This document shows positions 16,101 to 23,486 of a DNA stretch of 54,763 nt, piece after piece. How positions within the stretch are numbered: position 1 is the stretch's first letter; the number at the start of each line of letters is the position of its first letter. Location of the stretch: contig JBDNJM010000138.1 of NCBI GenBank assembly GCA_041687755.1, positions 1 to 54,763 on the forward strand, in the 5' to 3' direction. The translations under genes and the position numbers were made by a program. Below the pieces are notes generated by a model. It worked only from the letters and a program-made list of their open reading frames with translations, was not told the origin of the DNA and did no database searches. The stretch comes from JBDNJM01 sp041687755. Its GTDB lineage: Bacteria; Planctomycetota; UBA1135; GCA-002686595.

Positions 16101-18637
16101 TGCCCCTGGAGGACGAGCGCCCCGCGCCGCTGCTGTCCTCACGCCCGCCGCTCGCGGCGGCCGAGACGCCGCGCATCGAGCACCTGTCCGGGCTCGAGTT
16201 CGAGAACGGGTTCGGAGGCTTCTCGCAGGACGGCCACGAGTACGTGATCGACCTGGAGCCCGGCGCGACCACCCCCGCTCCGTGGTGCAACGTGCTCGCC
16301 AATCCCGAGTTCGGCTGCATGACCTCGGAAGCCGGACTGGGCTACACCTGGTCTAAGAACGCGAGCCAACGGCGCCTGACGCCCTGGCACAACGACCCGG
16401 TCCGCGACCAGCCGGCGGAAGCGCTCTACCTGCGCGACGAAGAGACGGGCGAGGTCTGGAGCCCGACGCCCCTGCCCGCCGGGCGCTTGAGCGCCTGCCG
16501 GATCCATCACGGTGCCGGCTACACCGACTTCCATCGAGCCAGCCACGGGATCGACCAGCGGCTGCGCGTCTGGGTCCCGCGGGATCAGCCGCTCAAGGTG
16601 CTCGAGATCGAGCTGGAGAACCGGCTCGATCGCACGCTGCGCCTGACGGCGACCTACTACGTCGAGCTGGTGCTGGGCGAACGGCGCGGCGAGGGCACGG
16701 CCACGATTGCCCAGTCCGTGGACACTGACGCCGGCGTCCTGCTGGCCCACAACCCCTGGAATCCCGACTTTGCCGAGGGCACCGTCTTCATGGCGTCGTC
16801 TGAGCCCGTGCACGGCTTCACGCTCGATCGCGCCGAATTCCTCGGGCGTGGGGGCGACGCTGCGCTGCCGGAAGCGCTGCTGCGCTGGGGCCTCTCGAGC
16901 CACACCCAGCTCGATGTCGAGCCCTGTCAGGCACTGATGGTGCACACGGTGCTCGAGCCCGGCGAGCGGCGCACGCTGCGCTTCTTCTTCGGCGAGGGCG
17001 AGGGCCGGGCACACGCCTTGGAGCTGGTCGCCCTGGCCCGCCAGCCCTTCGTGCTTCGTCAGCGCTGGGACGAGCTGCAGGCGTTCTGGCAACGCCACCT
17101 GGGAGCCATCGAGGTGCGCACGCCCGACCGCGCACTGGACCTCATGCTCAATCGGTGGCTACCCTACCAATCGCTCAGCAGCCGGATCGAGGCGCGCACC
17201 GGCTTCTACCAGTCGAGCGGCGCGTACGGCTTCCGCGACCAGCTGCAGGACGTCCTCGGGCTGCTGCACGCCGCCCCCGAACGCACGCGCGAGCAGCTCC
17301 TGATCGCCGCCGCGCACCAGTTCGAGCAGGGCGACGTGCTGCACTGGTGGCACGACCCCTCCGGAGCTGGCGTGAAGACGCGCTGCTCCGACGATCTCCT
17401 GTGGCTGCCCTACGTCGCCGCGCGCTACGTTCAGGCGACGGGCGACCTGGCCGTGCTAGATGAGCCGGTGCCGTTCCTCGCCGCCGAACCCCTCGGCGAA
17501 CAAGAGCAGGAGCGCTACACCGTCTTCGAGCATGGCTCCTCGGCGAGCCTGTTCGAGCACTGCCGTCGCGCGATCGAGTACGCCACGACCCGCGGCATCC
17601 ACGGGCTGCCGCTGATCGGCGCGGGCGACTGGAACGACGGCATGAGCCGGGTCGGCGTCGAAGGGCGCGGCGAGAGCGTCTGGCTCGCCTGGTTCCTGAT
17701 CGCCACCCTGCGCGACTTCGCGGCCGTCGCCGAGCGCTACGAACAGCCCGCGGTCGCTACGACCTGGCGCGAGCGCGCCGCGCAGCTCCAGATCGACACC
17801 GAGGCATCCGCCTGGACCGGCGAGTGGTACCTGCGCGCCTGGTACGACGACGGAACCACGCTGGGCGGAGGAGCCGCGGACCGGCCCGCCATCGACCTGA
17901 TCGCGCAGGCCTGGGCCGCCATCTCGGGCGCCGGCAGCCCCGAGCGCGTCGAGCGCGCCCTGGCCGCGGCGACGGAACGGCTCGTGCGGCCCGACGAGGG
18001 TCTCGTGCTGCTGCTCGCGCCGCCCTTTGGGCCGCCCCGCAGCGGCAGCGAAGCCGGCTACATCCAGGCCTACCCGCCCGGCGTGCGCGAGAACGGCGGC
18101 CAGTACACGCACGCCGCGGCCTGGCTGGGCTGGGCCAACGTCGCGCGCGGCGACGGCGATGCCGCCACACGCGTGCTGCAGCTGCTGAACCCGATTCAAC
18201 ACTCGGACACCGCGAGCAAGGCGCGCCACTACCGCACCGAGCCCTACGTCATCGCGGCCGACGTCTACGGAGCGCAGCCCCACGTCGGCCGCGGCGGCTG
18301 GACCTGGTACACCGGTTCAGCCTCCTGGACGTGGCGGCTCGGCGTCGAGGGCCTGCTGGGCCTGCGCCGCGAGTCCGGGGATCTGCGCCTGCAGCCGTGT
18401 ATCCCGCGCCACTGGGAGTTCTACGAGATGATCGTCCGAGAGCGCGACTGCGAGCTGCACGTGCGGGTCGACAACCCCGACGGAGTGACCGAGGGGGTCG
18501 CCGAAATGCTGCTCGACGGCCGCCCCATAACCGGCGACCGGGTGCCGCTCGCGTCGCTCGCGGGTCGCCACGAGCTGCGCGTGCGCCTGGGATCGCCCGA
18601 TGTCGCGCACGAACCGAACCCCACGCCGATGAGCTGA
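10136..18637 (+). CDS. ndvB: Cyclic beta-1,2-glucan synthase (NdvB/ChvB-type)
   Basis: A giant 2833-residue inner-membrane enzyme, the length of Brucella Cgs and Agrobacterium ChvB. These use UDP-glucose to initiate, extend and cyclise beta-1,2-glucan for the periplasm. The GT84 domain shows GWERKRGKLQELN, ITLDAGTLLP, LVSHDHFEGLHARV and RRLHRWIRGDWQ (the R-x-x-R-W element). Hydrophobic membrane segments lie near residues 300-360, 700-770 and 830-870. The last third is GH94 phosphorylase-like, which sets ring size, with GAGDWNDGM around the catalytic Asp2501. One key residue differs: the D-x-D motif reads Asp510-Ala-Gly512, so the second Asp is lost. The GTG start fits the GT84 N-terminus and the close spacing to the USP gene. 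Osmoprotection or envelope adaptation is the expected role. Confidence 0.93.
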   Translation: MLLNPLVGAQQALERLKEIELYLGQTRDRFEAQEESEPRASRAREWFLDNDFLVLRTVRQVRRDMPVGFYGELLHDGGPGSEPRVARLARELLLRTGLRLDEEAVREGVRREQQQRPLATAELWALPALLRLAAVAALVSTLREVFPDEACPLPAAPDALAALDPGERVGSCMRTFRVLNAIDWKTFFRSVSALEQVLQGDPSQAYGRMDFATQDHYRQAVERMAKATRRDELDVARLAVECAHGHAHQSGAEAHVGHYLVGDGREAFERRIGYRPRGAERLRRRLTRRPAVTLLDGIGATTLLALTVPAWYLATHGAGPLEWALGLALTVLPASTLGVTVVHWLLTHVLPPRVLPKLDLTRGIPADCATVVIVPCLLGSAEEVRSLVRQLELHFLRNSDPQLRFALLSDHVDAAAESVPEDLGLLEQAETGIRLLNLKYGQDGQGPFHLLHRRRLWNSSEGAWMGWERKRGKLQELNVLLLGREQETSFARHLGDPDGLKGIRYVITLDAGTLLPRGAAARLIGTLAHPLNRAEPDPTTGIVTRGYGVLQPRVEIAPMDSGLSRFTRLFAGDGAIDIYTRAVSDVYQDLSGEGIYIGKGIYDLAVFEASLEGRVPENALVSHDHFEGLHARVALVTDIVLFEDYPPQYLAYARRLHRWIRGDWQLLPWLRLRVRGASGRRHANPIHVLGRWILFDNLRRSLVTPGLLLMLAAGWLVLPGAAWFWTMIALLAPAGHLFTGVVSGLILGPRRSRVRDRFSRLTRGLREGAGRWLLYLVFMAHEALVATDAIVRTLLRLGWTRRGFLEWRTADHTAKLLAQRGPRAAAWSEMAPGVALALLLGGSVALLRPSALTAALPLLVLWCAAPEIARFISRPIEPALEPVSADERARLRRLARRTWFFYESFVGPDDQWLPPDNFQEHPRGEVAHRTSPTNIGMLLNSTVVAYDLGYLGPNELAFRLRNTLETIHRMKHVHGHLLNWYDTRTLNPLEPRYVSTVDSGNLAATLLVVEQACAEVAAGGAILDARRWQGLLDNVDLLETVLRRMLGQDPNPAAEKLFARIQRFRTAVAGALERSDLGAGIVAALSGTEWHAVDQQLLVVRAERKQTSDSSAMHEVRLWIQRVHQHLRSMARELDLLAPWIAVLGRARDLGPFLSGSPRHGTAWSELERALGLPTHIGGVAELASVAEPLLTAFEQSIDPVAPGSEQERAARKLVDDLRRGLTEGRSYAAHLQQELLSIGVAAEDEVRGMDFGRLYDPTTHLMHIGYNVSTGALDANHYDLLASEARIASFLAIAKGDVPTKHWFFLGRPLARVQAGTALLSWGATQFEYLMPALWMQGGHRTLLGMGLRVALETQIEYGRRHDVPWGISESGFYAFDGHHNYQYRSFGVPGLGLRRGLEDDLVVSPYSSLLALNERPATVLRNLQRLVELGGAGTYGLYEAIDFTPERLPSGCTYAVVQSYMAHHQGMVLAALGNFFTDHALVRRFHASSMVQTADLLLHEQMQPEAVRELPPRSTGAAPLLPQVQRIQLESWSPDDDAPCPEVHLLSNGRLHTRITSAGAGGLTWNGLAITRWSAAGDPGEDGYWIYLRDEHDGQVWSVTDQPVRTAAEERRIVFHPERVEFQRRDRQILTRTQVFVAPRDDVEIRLVTLVNESGRSRRISLTSCAEAVLAAADEDVRHPAFSKLFVETEVLQDGPCLLAARRERGAPAQPVVLLHRVVGEAQGCTVGALQADREVFLGRWGSYAAPAALDPERSAPDVARHTLDAIFSARATLELEPFSTHRLAFVTVVAGSREAALETASRYASLTSIDWALQDAEAECRRELQVAHLEPRLLPWIQRLTTRVVHPQRGLRAPSALVEANTLGKPRLWGHGVSGDLPIVLLKLDDPFAPLLVELLDAHAVWRRRGLPVELVLLLAGASSYGSQDAGRVWQAITEHGSTEWLNRRGGLFVVQRDQIGDEERTLLEVSARVVLDARGGQLEQQLSGLPLEDERPAPLLSSRPPLAAAETPRIEHLSGLEFENGFGGFSQDGHEYVIDLEPGATTPAPWCNVLANPEFGCMTSEAGLGYTWSKNASQRRLTPWHNDPVRDQPAEALYLRDEETGEVWSPTPLPAGRLSACRIHHGAGYTDFHRASHGIDQRLRVWVPRDQPLKVLEIELENRLDRTLRLTATYYVELVLGERRGEGTATIAQSVDTDAGVLLAHNPWNPDFAEGTVFMASSEPVHGFTLDRAEFLGRGGDAALPEALLRWGLSSHTQLDVEPCQALMVHTVLEPGERRTLRFFFGEGEGRAHALELVALARQPFVLRQRWDELQAFWQRHLGAIEVRTPDRALDLMLNRWLPYQSLSSRIEARTGFYQSSGAYGFRDQLQDVLGLLHAAPERTREQLLIAAAHQFEQGDVLHWWHDPSGAGVKTRCSDDLLWLPYVAARYVQATGDLAVLDEPVPFLAAEPLGEQEQERYTVFEHGSSASLFEHCRRAIEYATTRGIHGLPLIGAGDWNDGMSRVGVEGRGESVWLAWFLIATLRDFAAVAERYEQPAVATTWRERAAQLQIDTEASAWTGEWYLRAWYDDGTTLGGGAADRPAIDLIAQAWAAISGAGSPERVERALAAATERLVRPDEGLVLLLAPPFGPPRSGSEAGYIQAYPPGVRENGGQYTHAAAWLGWANVARGDGDAATRVLQLLNPIQHSDTASKARHYRTEPYVIAADVYGAQPHVGRGGWTWYTGSASWTWRLGVEGLLGLRRESGDLRLQPCIPRHWEFYEMIVRERDCELHVRVDNPDGVTEGVAEMLLDGRPITGDRVPLASLAGRHELRVRLGSPDVAHEPNPTPMS

Positions 18638-18665
18638 GGCACTCGTGGGCGAACCCAACCCCGAG

Positions 18666-19082
18666 CTAGTGCGCGGAGGCCCTGCCGCCCCGCGGGCCGC
18701 CGACCAGTTCAGGCGCAGCGGCGAACAGGAGCAAGGACAGCGGGTATGCCCCGCCTGCGAGCAGGTCGCGGCCCAGGAGGTAGTCCGCGATGGCTTCTCC
18801 ACGCACGAACAGGACGACCCCTAGCTCGGCCAGCAACATCAGGGCGAGCGCGAGGGCGCCGATCGCAGCTCGGCTCGCACGGTCCAGGTGCGGCGCCCCG
18901 CTCACGATCGAGCGGGCGACCATAAATACGACCAGCAGCATGATCGGCAGTTCGAGCAACTGCGCGTTGCGCTCTCCCAGCCGCTCGATCAGGAACACCT
19001 CGCGGACGACGCCCAGCACGAAACCCGCGGCGAAAACCCATCAGAAGTAGCGCAGCGCCAGCAGCGGGAGCTCAGTCTTCAC
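18666..19082 (-). pseudogene. Small membrane protein gene with in-frame TGA at codon 14
   Basis: From a GTG at 19082 the frame reads VKTELPLLALRYF, then TGA (19043-19041), then WVFAAGFVLGVVREVFLIER and three further hydrophobic segments to the stop at 18666. The sequence on both sides of the TGA belongs together: it forms one continuous first membrane helix, as in small conserved four-helix membrane proteins of unknown function. The GTG overlaps the last codons of the nitroreductase gene, so the two were one operon. Translation could restart at the GTG at 19019 and give a 117-residue product missing half of helix 1. I read it as a disabled gene. Confidence 0.7.
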
Positions 19083-20026
19083 GCAGCACCGCGTCAAGGG
19101 CTCGGCGCCGATCCGGCGGCAACGGGTGGCTGGCCACGCCAAGCCGGAACAGGAGCTGCGGGCAGCGGTCCGTTCCACAGGTCGCTGCAGCGAGTTCGCC
19201 GCCCAGTGCGGGAAGCTCGACCGGCGCGTTGAAGAACGACGCCGAGTAGCCCGCAGCCGTCGCCGCGAGCAGCACGTGCGCGAGCGCTCGTCCGCAGTCG
19301 CTCCAGGCCTAGGAGTCATCGTCGGCCGTGTGCAGCAGGCACCGGACCGGGGCCTCGCGCACCAGCTCTTGATCCTGGCGAGCCTGGCGCGCCCCTATAT
19401 CGACGTTCCGGATCACTGCCCCCGAGAAGATCGACGCGAAGTCGCCGACACCGAAGCTGCGGCCGCGCATGCCCTCGCGGGCGCGGCTGCGGTTGGGACG
19501 CACCCAGGCAGCCAGCTCGCGACGGAACTCGGGATCCTAGAATCGCGTCCCATCGCCCTCGGCCCCCAGCTCCAGGACACGCTCGCGTTCCCCTCCTCCC
19601 CCTCGATCATCCGGAGCTCGGCGCCGCCGATCGTGCCCGAGGTCCCAAGCCGCTCACGCAGCTCTGCCGGAGGTCCACCCGACGCGAACGGGAAGCGATT
19701 GGCGCATCGGTGCGGTGCGGCCTTCAGCAGCTCCTGGGCCGCGGGGTCAGGCTCGATCTTGGCGCCGAGCCGAACTCGAGCCAAGAGGTCCTGCCACTCC
19801 GTGTTCGGGACGCAGTGCATCTCGGGCTCGATGCCGCAGCCGCGCAGCGCGAGCTTGAGGTAGGCCAGCGCGGCACCGCACCCGATCGCGAGCTCGCGAT
19901 CCTCGGGATCGACGATCGGCAGGGATCTCCGGCGATCGCCGAACAGCTCTACGGTCCGCTCGCCCACGCGCAAGTCCAGGGCTGCGTGTTGTGTCCAGAG
20001 GGCGCTAGCAGCGCCACGCCCAGCGC
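19072..20026 (-). pseudogene. Degraded Acg-type nitroreductase-like flavoprotein
   Basis: Homology to Acg-family FMN nitroreductase-like proteins runs through three frames on the minus strand. The first reads ALLAPSGHNTQPW (about 20015-19976). The second reads RVGERTVELFGDRRRSLPIV and CGAALAYLKLALRGCGIEP. The third reads DPEFRRELAAWVRPNRSRAR, EGMRGRSFGVGDF and LLAATAAGYSASFFNAPVEL. Two shifts separate them, near 19973 and in a G-rich tract near 19590. The third frame also has two in-frame TAG stops, after GDGTRF and after HTADDDS, and a TAG precedes the N-terminal part at 20027-20029. No full-length enzyme can be made. Acg proteins accompany USPs in hypoxia/dormancy regulons such as mycobacterial DosR, which matches the neighbourhood. 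Confidence 0.88.
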
Positions 20027-20248
20027 CTAGTCCAGCCTGGCAGAGTCCGGCGCATCCGCGCGTGGAATGGCGAGCTGGACGGTTGAAGGAGATGAGAGGA
20101 TCGAATCGGGCCGCATCGCTTCACCTGCAGCGCTAGATGCCTGAGCCCGCGGGTCGAGCGCAGCTCGGGCCGGGGAATTTACCGGCCCAAATTTCGCGAG
20201 TCGGCCCCGGGGCACGCGCGCGGGACGGCGCAGAAGAACCAAGCCGCG

Positions 20249-20911
20249 TCATGTCGCGAGCAACCCCTCTCGAATGGCCAGGCGCGCCAGCTCCGCCGCC
20301 GAGTGGCAGTCGAGCTTGCGCTGCAGGTTCTCGCGGTGCTTCTTCGCAGTCCCCAGGCTCACGTCCAGCTCCCGCGCGACCTCCTTGTTGCAGCGCCCCA
20401 GCGCTAACAGCTGGAACACCTCGCGTTCGCGCGGCGTAAGCGCCGACAATGCACCGGGCGCGTCGTCAGAGAGATTTCGATCACCGCGCAGCTGACCTAC
20501 CAGGGCCCGCGAGACCTTCGGCGAGACATAGGCGTTGCCCGCATGCACCGCCTGGATCGCCAGCGCCAGCTCGGCCTCTTCGGAGTCCTTAGAGAGGTAG
20601 CCCTCCGCGCCCGCCTTCAGCGCCTGCTCCACGAACGCATCGCCCTCGTGGTGGGTCAGCATCACGATCCGAGTCTTGGGCGACACACGACGCACCTGCG
20701 GGATCGCGTCGAGCCCGGACAGGCCAGGCATCGTGATGTCGAGCATAAGGATGTCCGGCCGCAGCTCGACGATCTCCTCAAGGGCGAGTCGCGCGTCGCC
20801 GCAATCCCCCACGACGTCGAACTCTTCGCGCCGGTTCAGCAGCGAACGCACGGCCGCACGAATGATGGCCTGGTCGTCGATCAGGTAGACCCGGATTGGC
20901 TTGGGCAGCAT
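20249..20911 (-). CDS. FixJ/NarL-family response regulator
   Basis: A 220-residue response regulator. The receiver domain (about 1-125) has the acidic pair in VYLIDDQA, the phosphoacceptor Asp58 in DILMLDITMPGLSG, the conserved Thr in IVMLTHHE and Lys in GYLSKDSEE. The C-terminal LuxR-type helix-turn-helix (about 155-220) reads LTPREREVFQLLALGRCNKE and VARELDVSLGTAKKHRENLQ. It lies 140 bases downstream of a PAS histidine kinase on the same strand, its obvious partner. I start at MLPKPIRVYLIDD; longer starts add unrelated residues. Its targets are unknown, but the adjacent stress genes are natural candidates. Confidence 0.94.
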   Translation of the reverse strand: MLPKPIRVYLIDDQAIIRAAVRSLLNRREEFDVVGDCGDARLALEEIVELRPDILMLDITMPGLSGLDAIPQVRRVSPKTRIVMLTHHEGDAFVEQALKAGAEGYLSKDSEEAELALAIQAVHAGNAYVSPKVSRALVGQLRGDRNLSDDAPGALSALTPREREVFQLLALGRCNKEVARELDVSLGTAKKHRENLQRKLDCHSAAELARLAIREGLLAT

Positions 20912-21051
20912 GGGGAAGAGGGCGTGATACGAACGATGCGGACTGAGAACAGCCCCAACTCTAGTTCGGTTCGGCTCTGCTCCGTAAGGCTCCAATTGCC
21001 GCTCGAACCCCAAAACCGGCCGCTGCGCAGTGCTTGCAGGCAAACTGCGAA

Positions 21052-22563
21052 CTAGTTCGTAGGGCGTTCAGGGTGGAGCGGCAGCCTGATCTCGAACAAC
21101 GCGCCTCCGAGCGCGCTCTTGCCCGCGTCGAGCTTGCCGGCGTGTGCCTCGACGACCTTGCGCGCGATGGCGAGCCCGAGTCCGGTGCCGGTCGCCTTCG
21201 TGCTGACGAAGGGCTTGAACAGCGAGTGGATCACGCTGTCTGGAATGCCGGGTCCGTCGTCTTCGACCCGCAGCACCGCATGGCCCTCGTGGGTGCTGGC
21301 CCCGACCCGAACGAGGCCCGGACCCTCGATCGCCTGCGAAGCGTTGCTCACGAGATTGACCAGGACTTCCTCGATCAGGTCCGGATCCACGAACAGCGGC
21401 GGCATGTCCTCCGGAACGACGATCTCCAGCCGCACGCCGCGCTCGACCAGGTCCGGGGCCAGCATGCGTTCGACGCCCTCGAACAGCGCCCGCGTCTCGC
21501 AGCGCACTGGACGGTGCTCGAGCGGGCGCGTCAGCGAGAGCGTCCGGCGCATCAGCCGCTCCAGCTTCTGCATCCGTTCGACCAGATCCTGCAGCACCTC
21601 CTGCTCGTCCTCGCCGAGCAGGTTCGCGACGGCGCGCAGCGCAACGTTGACCGACGTGATCGGGTTCTTGATCTCGTGGGCGAGCAGCGCAGCCGACTCG
21701 CCGACCTCCGCGAACGAGCGCATCATCGCCATTTCGCGCTCGCGAGCGCGCTGCACGTCGGTGATGTCGCGCCCCTCCGGCAGCAGTCGAAGATTGCCCG
21801 CGTCGTCCGAAAACGCCTTGATCGAGAAGTCGACCTGGATGATGCGGTCGTCCGCCGTCAAGTGGGTCGTCTCGTAGCGCACCGCCTCGCCCGATCGTGC
21901 GCTTTCGATGGCCAGCTGGACCCGCTCTTGCTCCTCGGCGGAGTGGGACCAAATCCGCGCCTCCCAAAACGGCGCGCCAAGCAGCTCCTCCCGCGGGACT
22001 CCGGCCAGCTCCTGCGCGGCACTGTTCAGGTCGAGGACCGTTCCATGCTCGTCGAGCAGCCCGACGAAGTGGAACTCCTGCTCGAACAGCACGCGGAAGC
22101 GTCGCTCGCTTTCGATCAGCAGGCGCTCGGCGCGCTTGCGCTCCGTAATGTCTCGGATGCTCCCGCAGTACAGCACATCGTTCGCGCCCGAATCCTCGAT
22201 GCGCCACACCGACAGCTCGATCTCGAGCGCGTGGCCGTTCCGATGCACCGCAGGAAGCTCGCGCGTGTGCCCCAGGATGTGGGTCACGCCGGTGCGCGCG
22301 TAGTTCGCGAGGTATTCGTCGTGCGCAGCGCGGTGCGGCTCCGGCATCAGCAAGCGGACGTTCTTGCCTATCAGTTCCTCGGGCGTATAGCCGAACGTCC
22401 GTGTGCAGGCCTTGTTGGAGTACCGAATGGTCCCACCCGCGTCGATCGCCACCACGGGATCGAGCATGCCCTCGAGCAGCGCCTCCAAGTGCGTGACGGT
22501 GTCGCTCTGACCGAGAGTCAGATGGAGCCTTCGCTCCGAACCGGTCACGTTTGATTCATCCAT
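21052..22563 (-). CDS. FixL-like PAS-PAS sensor histidine kinase
   Basis: A 503-residue soluble kinase with two PAS domains (about 22-140 and 150-275), a HisKA helix with the phospho-His in ALLAHEIKNPITSV, and a HATPase domain (NLVSNASQAI, EDDGPGIPDS, GTGLGLAIARKVVEAH). The first PAS domain closely follows heme PAS of rhizobial FixL: MPEPHRAAHDEYLANYARTG then VTHILGHTRELP. His81 lines up with the proximal heme ligand (His200 in Bradyrhizobium FixL) and Arg101 with the distal Arg220; the position of Arg206 is Asn. Oxygen or other heme-gas sensing is therefore likely but unproved. The ATG at 22563 has AAGGGGG just before it, a good ribosome site, and fits better than the longer start. The response regulator follows. 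Confidence 0.93.
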   Translation of the reverse strand: MDESNVTGSERRLHLTLGQSDTVTHLEALLEGMLDPVVAIDAGGTIRYSNKACTRTFGYTPEELIGKNVRLLMPEPHRAAHDEYLANYARTGVTHILGHTRELPAVHRNGHALEIELSVWRIEDSGANDVLYCGSIRDITERKRAERLLIESERRFRVLFEQEFHFVGLLDEHGTVLDLNSAAQELAGVPREELLGAPFWEARIWSHSAEEQERVQLAIESARSGEAVRYETTHLTADDRIIQVDFSIKAFSDDAGNLRLLPEGRDITDVQRAREREMAMMRSFAEVGESAALLAHEIKNPITSVNVALRAVANLLGEDEQEVLQDLVERMQKLERLMRRTLSLTRPLEHRPVRCETRALFEGVERMLAPDLVERGVRLEIVVPEDMPPLFVDPDLIEEVLVNLVSNASQAIEGPGLVRVGASTHEGHAVLRVEDDGPGIPDSVIHSLFKPFVSTKATGTGLGLAIARKVVEAHAGKLDAGKSALGGALFEIRLPLHPERPTN

Positions 22564-22888
22564 CCCCCTTGGAAGATACACCCCCGGAGGCCTGCGCATC
22601 GCTGGGACTCCTCGACAACAGCCCTGGCCGTCGAGTGGTGCACCAGTATCTAACGCTCTCCTAGCGCAAGCGGCCCCACCCGCTCGGCTGTCCACGAGGA
22701 CCGAGGCGCCGATTCTCCAGATTCAGGGTCGAGCGCGGGGGTAAAATGCAGGCAGAGCCTAGCGCCCAGGGAGTCGAGCAGCGAGCGCCACTCCCGGTGC
22801 TTGCGCTGGCATCAGCGTCTGGTGCTCGAAGGCGCAGAGGAGTGACCGAGGGAAGCTGTGAAACGATGGCGATGTCCCAGTTAAGCGC

Positions 22889-22980
22889 CTCTCAGTCCCC
22901 TCTTGGCCCATCGCCTGGCGGCGCTGGAGCGCACAGAGCGCTCACGGAATTCGCTGCGCGCCTTGATTCACGCTCTCTGA
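22889..22980 (+). repeat. About 92-bp intergenic repeat, copy 1 (before trxC)
   Basis: It runs from CCTCTCAGT to the shared end ATTCACGCTCTCTGA, with GCTCACGGAAT and GGCGCTGGAG-like blocks between. The reverse complement of 25822-25916 matches at roughly four of five positions. It ends 21 bases before the trxC start. It may be a mobile mini-element, a promoter module or a structured leader. Confidence 0.75.
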
Positions 22981-23001
22981 AGACCAGGGGTCTAACCCAT
23001 C

Positions 23002-23448
23002 ATGGAAGACTTGATTCTCGTCGCCTGCCCGAGCTGCTTGGCGAGCAACCGCGTTCCGCGTGCGCGGCTCGGAGACGCGCCCCGCTGCGGGAAGTGCTCC
23101 ACGGCACTGCTCGGGGCTGAGCCGATTGAGCTGAACGACGCCAGCTTTGAGCGCTTTGTGCAACGCTCCGGTTTGCCGGTGTTGGTCGACCTTTGGGCGA
23201 CCTGGTGCGCTCCATGCCGCCAGATGGCACCGCAGTTCGCCGATGCAGCCCGGCGCGAGCAGGGTCACATCGTGTTCGCAAAGCTCGACACGGAGTCCGC
23301 TCCACGGACCGCGCGGCGCTTGGACGTCCAGGCCATTCCGACCCTCGTCCTGTTCGACGGCGGCGCCGAGATCGCGCGGCGCAGCGGGGCCGCCAGCGGG
23401 GACCAAATTCAGGCCTGGGTCGCCCAGGCGGGCCTGACCCGCGGCTGA
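23002..23448 (+). CDS. trxC: Thioredoxin 2 (TrxC-type, N-terminal zinc motif)
   Basis: A 148-residue cytoplasmic thiol-disulfide oxidoreductase. An N-terminal zinc-binding module has two C-x-x-C pairs, in VACPSCLASN and PRCGKCSTA, as in Escherichia coli thioredoxin 2. The thioredoxin fold follows with the active site WATWCAPCRQMAP and the cis-Pro loop VQAIPTLVLF. In this family the zinc site responds to oxidation and helps reduce oxidised proteins under stress. It is 38 bases upstream of a short-chain dehydrogenase in the same direction, so the two likely share an mRNA. A dispersed repeat occupies the region immediately upstream. Confidence 0.95.
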   Translation: MEDLILVACPSCLASNRVPRARLGDAPRCGKCSTALLGAEPIELNDASFERFVQRSGLPVLVDLWATWCAPCRQMAPQFADAARREQGHIVFAKLDTESAPRTARRLDVQAIPTLVLFDGGAEIARRSGAASGDQIQAWVAQAGLTRG

Positions 23449-23486
23449 ACCTGGCGCAGGGCGCTTCACCCGAGAACACTGCCGCT

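Noticed and set aside
19041..19043. TGA read as selenocysteine or tryptophan in the small membrane protein
   Set aside because: TGA ends many intact genes in this window, the neighbouring gene also has in-frame TAG stops, and the residue lies in a plain membrane helix with no sign of a selenocysteine element.
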